DNA of 64,000 nucleotides from Pectobacterium punjabense (GTDB lineage: Bacteria; Pseudomonadota; Gammaproteobacteria; Enterobacterales; Enterobacteriaceae), in assembly GCF_012427845.1 (NCBI RefSeq), contig NZ_CP038498.1, positions 2,356,001-2,420,000 of the forward strand, in the 5' to 3' direction. How positions within the stretch are numbered: position 1 is the stretch's first letter; every line of letters starts with the position of its first letter. The notes beneath the pieces are model-generated. The model worked only from the letters and a program-made list of their open reading frames with translations, did not search any database and was not told the origin of the DNA. Shown here piece by piece: positions 58,041 through 64,000 of this stretch. Made by a program: the position numbers and the translations under genes.

Positions 58041-60012
58041 ATCTTAAAAGCGCCTGAGGTAAAGTGTGCTGCTGTTCCAGACGGAAATGCTCTATCGTTT
58101 GCGCCAGCAGCATGGACTGATCTTCCAACGAACTGGCTGCCGCAGACATCTGCTGTACCAGCGCTGAGTTTTGCTGCGTGACGCCATCCATTTCATTAAC
58201 GGCGATCGTTACCTGGCTTATGCCTTTCGCCTGCTCATCCGATGCGGTGACAATCTCACCGATAATACTTTGTACTGAACTGACGGCATGCGTCATATCC
58301 TGCATGGTTTTACCCGCATCATTCACCAGTTTAACGCCGCTTTCAACGCGCTGACTGGATTCCTCGATCAATGCGGCAATCTCTTTTACTGCACTGGCGC
58401 TGCGCTGTGCCAGATTGCGAACTTCCGATGCCACGACGGCGAACCCTCTACCCTGCTCTCCTGCTCGCGCCGCCTCTACCGCCGCGTTCAGTGCCAGAAT
58501 ATTGGTTTGGAAAGCGATACTGTTAATCATGGCGGTAATGTCGCCAATTTTCTTCGCACTATCATCAATCTGTGACATCGTCTGCACCACCTGACTAACC
58601 AGCGACTCACCGCGCTGGGCTATCTTCGTGGCATTCTCTGTCAACGTTGTGGCTTGATGGGCATTGTTGGCATTGTGTTTCACCGTGGCGGTGATCTCTT
58701 CCATACTCGCTGCCGTTTGTTCCAGTGCGGCGGCTTGCTGCTCTGTACGCGAGGCAAGATTGAGGTTGCCGCTGGCAATTTCCGCGGCACCTTGTCGCAC
58801 AGAATCACTGGCATCTTTGATCTGCCCAACCACCTGGCGTAGTTGTGACTGCATCGTATGCAGCGCGAAGAACAGGCTACTGCGATCGTTGGCTTTCACG
58901 TCAATCACATTACTCAGTCGCCCTTCAGCAACAGACAGCGCGATAGTTGCGGCTTCAAGTGGTTCACCACCAATTGGTTTAAGCACTTTACGGCTGAATA
59001 CCCAGCCCAACAGCGCGCTTACCAACAGAATGCTAATCACCATCATGATCACCGCGTTCATTAGCTGGCGCTCAGACGCGGCCATCACCTGACTCACTGG
59101 CGCAACAATCCCCAAATACCATTTCTCCGTACTGTTTCCGATGGTGACAGGCTGCCAAGTCACCAGCGCCTGTTCGCCCAGAATCGCATCGTCGTGCTGT
59201 ACCACTGAAGACGTAAAATTGTCAGTCGGTCCTTGCCAGGCTTTGCTCGTTTGGGATTTATCAGGATAAGAGATGACTTTACCGGCGCTGGATAGCAACA
59301 TCGCGTAGCCACCGCCTTCCCAAGGTTTAATCTGATTAATTTTTTGCTGCAATGACGCAAGAGAAATATCGGAAGTGACGACACCCCACAGTTTTCCCTG
59401 GCTGACAATCGGTGCAGCAACTGACGTCAGTAGCGTTGGGACGCCATTATAAGCATAGGTATAGGGTTCGATTAGCGTATCTTTCTGGCTCTTTTGTGGC
59501 AGCAGGTAGTAATCGCCCTGGCCGGGAGTCAGATAAGAAAGCAGAGGATGCATCGTGTAATTGCCAGCCTGATCGCGGTCAACAAACCAGGCATAGCGGC
59601 CTTTCGGTGCCTGACCCGGCTGATCGGCAAACTCAGCATCACGCCCGTCAAACACATTTTCTTCAAAAATGACTGAAACTGAGAGGTATTCCGGGTTATC
59701 CCGCAGGGCATATTCCATCATTTTATCGACCACAGCGCGGTCTTTAATGCCTGCGGATGGCAAAGCGACCAGCCCTTGCCCGAGGTTATGCGCCACATCA
59801 CGGGCGTAGTTGAGTTCTTGTTGAATTCTCAAGGCTTCGCTTTGGGCTATCTGCTGTAAATAGCGCTCAGCAAGAGACTTTTGTTCACGACTAGACTGCC
59901 AGCTGAGCACACCGATGGTGACAGCGAAACCGAGTGCGATGGTGAGTGCGCCAGTTAACAATACCTGGGCGCGGGTGCTCATTGTCTTTTTTTGTATTAA
60001 TTGTTTGGCCAT
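58039..60012 (-). CDS. Methyl-accepting chemotaxis protein with periplasmic dCache-like sensor
   Basis: 657 residues from the ATG at 60012 with AGGAG upstream; the frame back to 60051 is not supported by a ribosome site. Membrane helix 1 (~17-37, [19 protein letters not shown]) and helix 2 (~300-322) bracket a large double-Cache-type periplasmic sensor with [20 protein letters not shown] and [20 protein letters not shown] follows, then the signalling domain with the tip [20 protein letters not shown] and methylation helices rich in Glu/Gln. No C-terminal CheR-binding pentapeptide is evident. Ligand unknown, small organic acid or amino acid likely for this sensor type. Confidence 0.93.
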   Translation of the reverse strand: MAKQLIQKKTMSTRAQVLLTGALTIALGFAVTIGVLSWQSSREQKSLAERYLQQIAQSEALRIQQELNYARDVAHNLGQGLVALPSAGIKDRAVVDKMMEYALRDNPEYLSVSVIFEENVFDGRDAEFADQPGQAPKGRYAWFVDRDQAGNYTMHPLLSYLTPGQGDYYLLPQKSQKDTLIEPYTYAYNGVPTLLTSVAAPIVSQGKLWGVVTSDISLASLQQKINQIKPWEGGGYAMLLSSAGKVISYPDKSQTSKAWQGPTDNFTSSVVQHDDAILGEQALVTWQPVTIGNSTEKWYLGIVAPVSQVMAASERQLMNAVIMMVISILLVSALLGWVFSRKVLKPIGGEPLEAATIALSVAEGRLSNVIDVKANDRSSLFFALHTMQSQLRQVVGQIKDASDSVRQGAAEIASGNLNLASRTEQQAAALEQTAASMEEITATVKHNANNAHQATTLTENATKIAQRGESLVSQVVQTMSQIDDSAKKIGDITAMINSIAFQTNILALNAAVEAARAGEQGRGFAVVASEVRNLAQRSASAVKEIAALIEESSQRVESGVKLVNDAGKTMQDMTHAVSSVQSIIGEIVTASDEQAKGISQVTIAVNEMDGVTQQNSALVQQMSAAASSLEDQSMLLAQTIEHFRLEQQHTLPQALLR

Positions 60013-60179
60013 TATGGCTCTCCTGGTGTTGACCCTTATCGTAATCAACATTCCCTTGCAATGAGTTCCCTGCTATTTGTCTATCGGCGTTTTTTTTTGA
60101 ACTTTAGCGGCGCAGGAATGAACAAGGGATAAGGGCCGGAGGCCAATGGGCGTCGGAGATCGTTTTTTACGTCATAGGC

Positions 60180-60668
60180 TTAGTCGCAGTCTGACGATGA
60201 GGCTGGCACCAGACTTTTGTGCATGTTAAAACCGGTAATCTGGAATCCCTGTTTTTGATATAACGCCTTGGCGACCGGGTTATGCGTAGCGACTCTCAGT
60301 CCGACTTCACAAATACCTAACGCCGCGATCGCCGCGTCCATCGCGGCTAGTGAGGCTTTACCAAAACCTCGGCCACGCCACGCTGGCAGAAGGCAAAAAT
60401 CAGATACCCAGGCCGAATTTCCGTTCAACACTACCCACAAATAGCCGATGGTGACACCTTCATTATTTAAAGACTGAATGGACCATAATTTATTGGCGGG
60501 TGTATGAGTACCCTGCGGTAGCGCAATATCGATTGATTGCGTGGCAATCGCCCTCGCCTTTTCCGCATCATATCCTCGGGATGCTTGTAAATCCTGAGCA
60601 TATTCAAGAATGAAGAACTGGCGATAGTTGGGATAATCCAACTCGGTCATATCCGTTAAATTTACCAT
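60180..60668 (-). CDS. GNAT-family N-acetyltransferase
   Basis: 162 residues. Acetyl-CoA pyrophosphate loop LPAWRGRGFGKASLAAMD (~97-114) matches R/Q-x-x-G-x-G/A, preceded by strand AWVSDFCLLP, and followed by the HNPVAKALYQKQGFQITGFN motif B with the general-acid Tyr. N-terminal half is less conserved and likely binds the acceptor. Substrate unknown (small amine or antibiotic-like). Lies alone between the MCP gene and the MFS gene. Confidence 0.86.
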   Translation of the reverse strand: MVNLTDMTELDYPNYRQFFILEYAQDLQASRGYDAEKARAIATQSIDIALPQGTHTPANKLWSIQSLNNEGVTIGYLWVVLNGNSAWVSDFCLLPAWRGRGFGKASLAAMDAAIAALGICEVGLRVATHNPVAKALYQKQGFQITGFNMHKSLVPASSSDCD

Positions 60669-60816
60669 TGCGTTCGCGTTCCTAGATTGGTGTGACAGCC
60701 AGACTCATTGCGGTATTCAACATTGGCGGCTATCACGTAATTTATTTTCAACATAATCAACATCATGACACAAACTGCACGGTTCCGATAATACGAAATG
60801 GAACCGTGCAAAAACG

Positions 60817-62013
60817 TCAGGATGGCGTTTCAGATGCCGTACTGGCCACCCGATCGCGGGCGGAAGAAGAACAAATAAAAGCCAGAATCACCATGGCAAG
60901 TACGGGTAACATCGCGATGCGCAACCCCGCGACCTCGCCAAGAAAGCCCAATGCAGGCGGGCCCACGAGAAAAGCAAAGTAACCCAATGTTGCGGCAATC
61001 GTGACGCGAACGGCACTGTTTTCTCCACTTCCTGCGGCAGAAATCGTCAGTGGGAATCCCAACGATGCACCAATGCCCCAGAAGATAACCGCAGCGGCGG
61101 CCAATAGTGGAGCATTAGAGAAGATCACCAGCGCCAGCCCCAGTGCGGCGGAAGCAGCACTGAATCGGAGGACATTGACCTTACCGAAGCGATCGACAAA
61201 ATATCCTCCGGCAAAACGACCCAGCGTCATGCCTGCCGTAAATCCGACATAAACCAACGTCCCTGTTGTGTGGCCGAAGTTGTGGCCATCGATCATCAGT
61301 AACGGCAGCCAGTCGTTGGCAGAACCTTCTGCAAGCGCCATCGCAAGAATAACCACGCCAAGAATCAACAGACGGCGGTCCTTAAGTTCGTTGAAAACCT
61401 GGGTTTTGTAATCCCCTTTCTCTTCTTGCTCAGAACTGGCTAGATCGCTCAGCCATGGCATTTGGCGCATCAATAAAATAGCGGTAAGTATCGACAGTGC
61501 AACTACCGTGACAAAATGCAGCGTCGTATTAACGCCGAACGCGGTCATCGCCATCCCAGCCAGTGCGCCAACCAGCGTTCCCAGGCTAAAGAAACCGTGC
61601 AGCGTTGTCATTAGGCTTTTCTTCAAATGTTGCTCAAACGCCGCACCTTCAATGTTGATCGCGATATCAACCAGCCCAACGCCTGCACCGAAAATCAACA
61701 GTCCCATAAAGGCACCCGGTGTGCTCCGAACAGAAAGTGAAACGGCAAGCACAAGTAGCCCAAGCAGAAGTAATAGAAATCCACCGGCCATGGTTTTACG
61801 GATGCCGAGGACGTTAATAACTTTACCTGCCCCCAATACGCCGAGCATGGAACCACATGAAAAACCGAACAGGATCATACCCATGGTTTCCGTTGAAGCA
61901 TTCAGTACATCCCGCATCACAGGGGTTCGGGTCACCCAGGTTGCCCACGTAAAACCGGGAATGAACATCAGCCCGAACAGGGCGAATTTATTGATAGCGG
62001 GTTTTGTAGTCAT
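60817..62013 (-). CDS. YbjJ-like MFS transporter
   Basis: 398 residues from the ATG at 62013 (an ATG at 62025 is possible; the inner one has ACGAGAG upstream). Twelve hydrophobic helices. It shares with E. coli YbjJ the blocks TWATWVTRTPVMRDVL, NIEGAAFEQ, LHGFFSLGTLVGALAGMAMT, LAMALAEGSANDWLPLLMID and GASLGFPLTISAAG. Substrate unknown. A perfect 20-bp palindrome lies 27 bases upstream of the start, and a TetR gene is directly upstream in the same direction, so TetR control is likely. In E. coli ybjJ is paired with a TetR gene (ybjK/rcdA) too. Confidence 0.87.
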   Translation of the reverse strand: MTTKPAINKFALFGLMFIPGFTWATWVTRTPVMRDVLNASTETMGMILFGFSCGSMLGVLGAGKVINVLGIRKTMAGGFLLLLLGLLVLAVSLSVRSTPGAFMGLLIFGAGVGLVDIAINIEGAAFEQHLKKSLMTTLHGFFSLGTLVGALAGMAMTAFGVNTTLHFVTVVALSILTAILLMRQMPWLSDLASSEQEEKGDYKTQVFNELKDRRLLILGVVILAMALAEGSANDWLPLLMIDGHNFGHTTGTLVYVGFTAGMTLGRFAGGYFVDRFGKVNVLRFSAASAALGLALVIFSNAPLLAAAAVIFWGIGASLGFPLTISAAGSGENSAVRVTIAATLGYFAFLVGPPALGFLGEVAGLRIAMLPVLAMVILAFICSSSARDRVASTASETPS

Positions 62014-62039
62014 ATCTCTCGTCATCTTTATTTAAATCA

Positions 62040-62059
62040 ATTCGTACATATGTACGAAT
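62040..62059. promoter_or_regulatory. Predicted TetR operator, 20-bp perfect palindrome
   Basis: ATTCGTACATATGTACGAAT is a perfect inverted repeat between the TetR gene and the MFS start, the typical position and size of a TetR-family operator. Confidence 0.75.
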
Positions 62060-62150
62060 AACTATCGCACGAATATGCGCCGCTTTGCACCTGTTTCATT
62101 ACGTTCTTTTTTTCGCGGGAAGACGTCTGGCAAGATCGCGCCAGACGGTA

Positions 62151-62702
62151 TCAGGATGTCAGTTTTATCACCGTATTGAGAATGTCTTCGCGGCTGACGG
62201 CTTCATTATTGAGATAGTTATGAATCGTATATCCTTCAATCACCGCATCCAGCGAACACGCGGTCGCAATACTGAAATGGAGGTGAAGTGATTTTCTGCT
62301 GCGCGTCATCCACTCCTGCAATATCAGCCGATACTCTTCTTTACGCGATGCCAGCGCGTACAGTTCAAAGCTCAATGTCAGATGACGCGGCGTCGCCCAA
62401 ATATCTCCACAGATCAAGTCAACCACCGCTTCGCGCGCGCTCTCGATGTCTTTTGCCTGCTTGAGACGAACTCGGAAGGCGTGTGATATGCCATCAACCA
62501 TATAAACGAACGCGTTGTTCAGCAGCAGTTCAATACTGCTATAGCGATAGGTCAGCGTCCCCGGTGACAGCCCTGCCTGTTGCGCAATTTTTCGGTAGGT
62601 TGCCCCTCGCACGCCATGATCCAGTATGACTTCCAGCGCGGCTTCAAGAATTCTGTGTTGTGTATCTTTGCCATCATGCGTTGCATCGAGTGATGGTGAC
62701 AT
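62151..62702 (-). CDS. TetR/AcrR-family regulator
   Basis: 183 residues. The HTH spans ~15-60: HRILEAALEVILDHGVRGAT, RKIAQQAGLSPGTLTYRYSS, with the TYRY recognition-helix end typical of TetR. The C-terminal ligand domain is short (~70-183) and helical. Upstream of the MFS gene in the same direction with a 20-bp palindrome in between. No neighbour suggests the ligand. A second half-site, CGCACGAATATGCG (62067-62080), may also be contacted. Confidence 0.88.
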   Translation of the reverse strand: MSPSLDATHDGKDTQHRILEAALEVILDHGVRGATYRKIAQQAGLSPGTLTYRYSSIELLLNNAFVYMVDGISHAFRVRLKQAKDIESAREAVVDLICGDIWATPRHLTLSFELYALASRKEEYRLILQEWMTRSRKSLHLHFSIATACSLDAVIEGYTIHNYLNNEAVSREDILNTVIKLTS

Positions 62703-62752
62703 CGTTCTGTTCCCCCTTTTAACTGGTAATTCTGACGATCGTAATTCTTATA

Positions 62753-62791
62753 ATAAAAAAGCCGCCAGTGAGTTTGGTTCCCACTGGCGGC
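62753..62791 (-). terminator. Terminator after cybC
   Basis: Ten-bp stem GCCGCCAGTG / CACTGGCGGC followed on the minus strand by six T residues, 20 bases beyond the cybC stop. Confidence 0.88.
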
Positions 62792-62812
62792 TTATGGTAA
62801 ACGAAAAGCGGT

Positions 62813-63208
62813 TTAGCCTCTCAATTTACTGTGATATTCACCTTTCAAGGTGTTGATTTCTGCTAGTGCCGCTTTCGCTTCACTCAGTTTACCGGCATCC
62901 GCTAGAGCCTGCGCGCTGTCGACTTTTTGCAAAATCTTATCCAGACCTTCCACATAGGCTTTTCTGTCTGGGCCATCAGCGGGTTGCTTGGCGAAATCAG
63001 GCGGCACCTGCGTTTTGGCATTCACAACATGTTCACGGAATGTGCTCAACGCAGTTTTCAATGTTGTAGCATCGTCCGCTTTAGTCGCGGCAGTATAACT
63101 TTTTTGCATACCGCGCATGTCTTCCGACACGGTCGCATTTGCTAAAACAGGTGTCAGCAAACTACCGGCCAACAGCACAGAAAAACAGATCTTGGTCATT
63201 CTATTCAT
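62813..63208 (-). CDS. cybC: Cytochrome b562 family protein (CybC)
   Basis: 131 residues from the ATG at 63208 with GAGAG upstream; a start at 63232 would add eight residues before the signal. Signal peptide ~1-25 (FSVLLAGSLLTPVLANA). The mature protein is a four-helix bundle of ~107 residues; axial ligands expected from the family are Met near the N-terminus (SEDMRGMQK) and His in the last helix (LKGEYHSKLRG). Key segment KAALAEINTLKGEYHSKLRG matches the family's end. Non-covalent heme in the periplasm; electron-transfer role unproven. Confidence 0.85.
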   Translation of the reverse strand: MNRMTKICFSVLLAGSLLTPVLANATVSEDMRGMQKSYTAATKADDATTLKTALSTFREHVVNAKTQVPPDFAKQPADGPDRKAYVEGLDKILQKVDSAQALADAGKLSEAKAALAEINTLKGEYHSKLRG

Positions 63209-63496
63209 CTTGAACTCTCGCTTGTGTTCCACAGCACGACATACTCAAAGAATCTGGCCCCCACACGCCGGCCAGCCCAATATTGCTTTTGTTATTTATA
63301 TTGCCTACAACTATATTGCCTACAACACCACGACCAGATTACACCGTAATGGCAATTCTGATTTTATGGTTATTATCGTAAAGATGTTAAATTATTTTTA
63401 ATCATTTTGCTGTTTTTGATTGGGTGAATGTAAAAAGGCTCACCAGTATCGTCTGGCAAGCCCTTTCATCACTCCCGTAGTCGTCACGCTCAGTCG
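63209..63496. other. cybC-osmC intergenic region
   Basis: 288 AT-rich bases that hold the cybC promoter and the 3' end of osmC transcription (hairpin at 63435-63467). GCCTACAAC is repeated in tandem-like fashion around 63302-63328. No gene recognised. Confidence 0.5.
63435..63467 (-). terminator. osmC terminator (GU-containing stem)
   Basis: On the minus strand GGCTTGCCAG pairs with CTGGTGAGCC through two G-U pairs and is followed by TTTTTAC. Confidence 0.6.
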
Positions 63497-63925
63497 TTAG
63501 TTCAACTGATAGTCCAGTGTAATCTCAGCCTTGAGCACTTTTGACACCGGGCAACCCGCTTTCGCTTTTTGGATAATCTTATCGAACGTGGCTTCATCAA
63601 TCCCCGGTAGCTTCACCGTGCTGTGAAGCGCGATGTTAGTAATCGCAAATCCACCATCGACCTTATCAAGCGATACATCTGCCGTAGCATCAATCGACTC
63701 GGGCTTATGGCCTTCTTCGCCTAACATCAGCGATAGTGCCATAGAGAAACAGGCAGCGTGCGCCGCACCAATCAGCTCTTCCGGGTTCGTGCCGGGTTTA
63801 CCCTCAAAGCGGGTATTGAAACCATAAGGTTGCTGCCGCAATGCCCCGCTTTCTGTTGAAACCGAGCCCTTTCCCTGCTTGATATCACCTTCCCAATGCG
63901 CTTGCCCTTTCTTATGAATAGTCAT
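63497..63925 (-). CDS. osmC: OsmC, organic hydroperoxide-resistance peroxiredoxin
   Basis: 142 residues, nearly identical in many stretches to E. coli OsmC (143). The reactive cysteines are in IGAAHAACFSMALSLML (Cys 60) and KAKAGCPVSKVLKAE (Cys 125), with the paired Arg/Glu near the N-terminus. It reduces organic hydroperoxides in the cytoplasm and is osmotically and RpoS induced in E. coli. Ribosome site GAGGAGATTGC is well placed. Its promoter lies mostly beyond the window start of 63926-64000. Confidence 0.96.
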   Translation of the reverse strand: MTIHKKGQAHWEGDIKQGKGSVSTESGALRQQPYGFNTRFEGKPGTNPEELIGAAHAACFSMALSLMLGEEGHKPESIDATADVSLDKVDGGFAITNIALHSTVKLPGIDEATFDKIIQKAKAGCPVSKVLKAEITLDYQLN

Positions 63926-64000
63926 GCAATCTCCTCGTTATAGATTAGCCATTGGCAGCTATCCGAGTTGGAACGTAGCCATGTAATCATCACGCCCTTT

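Noticed and set aside
58247..58259. GTGACAATCTCAC considered as matS near dif
   Set aside because: One mismatch at an invariant consensus position (C for G); kept only as a near match.

Overview
The window is chromosomal DNA of an enterobacterium, most likely a soft-rot Pectobacterium. Nearly every gene has a clear Escherichia coli orthologue in locally conserved order. The araC at the end of araFGH, a transport-plus-catabolism arabinose locus without araD, and a ~200-bp repeat also fit that group. The species call is an inference from remembered protein similarity.

Layout. 1-9.7 kb: 3' end of rnm/trpH, yciO, rluB, the yciK-btuR pair, sohB, yciN, topA and cysB, as in the E. coli trp-cysB region (yciQ is missing). 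9.7-18.8 kb: leftward block dtpA, nth, rsxEGDCBA and cnu; rsxABCDGE-nth looks like one overlapping operon encoding the SoxR-reducing Rsx electron-transfer complex. 19-27.2 kb: L-arabinose locus, araBA leftward and araFGH-araC rightward from a shared control region. 27.3-37 kb: ydgJ, yfeH-like, a small exported NTF2-like protein, add, an Acr3-like transporter, ydgA, manA and fumC. 37-45.9 kb: tus with its Ter site, ynfM/ynfL, mlc, a bioD-like gene, a DHA2 drug exporter, small envelope proteins and ynfB. 46-56 kb: ydfG, an exported aminotransferase, a GlxA-type regulator, an UlaG-like hydrolase, pptA, the dat-ddc pair for 1,3-diaminopropane, digH and a VF530-family gene. 56-64 kb: small unknown genes, the chromosome dimer resolution site dif, yjbD, a chemoreceptor, a GNAT acetyltransferase, a TetR/MFS pair, cytochrome b562 and osmC.

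The unifying theme is that this is the replication terminus. It holds tus with an autoregulatory Ter site (37958-37980), a near-perfect dif (56897-56924), three perfect matches to the MatP site matS (2190, 14760, 27635) and GGGNAGGG (KOPS) motifs pointing at dif. Ter is oriented to block forks leaving the dif side leftward, so dif lies inside the fork trap.

The most unusual structure is just right of dif. The XerC half-site plus a downstream hairpin module is repeated with exact spacing 274 bp away, enclosing a hairpin-rich, essentially noncoding stretch. This looks like the scar of an element that integrated at dif through XerCD. Other points of interest are a perfect 153-bp tandem duplication in rsxC, two copies of a ~200-bp palindromic repeat just upstream of regulator genes (cysB, mlc), an AraC-type 21-bp direct repeat between araB and araF, a 20-bp perfect palindrome upstream of the MFS gene next to a TetR gene, and a Tat-type signal on a PLP aminotransferase. 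No rRNA, tRNA, CRISPR array, transposase or intact prophage was found.
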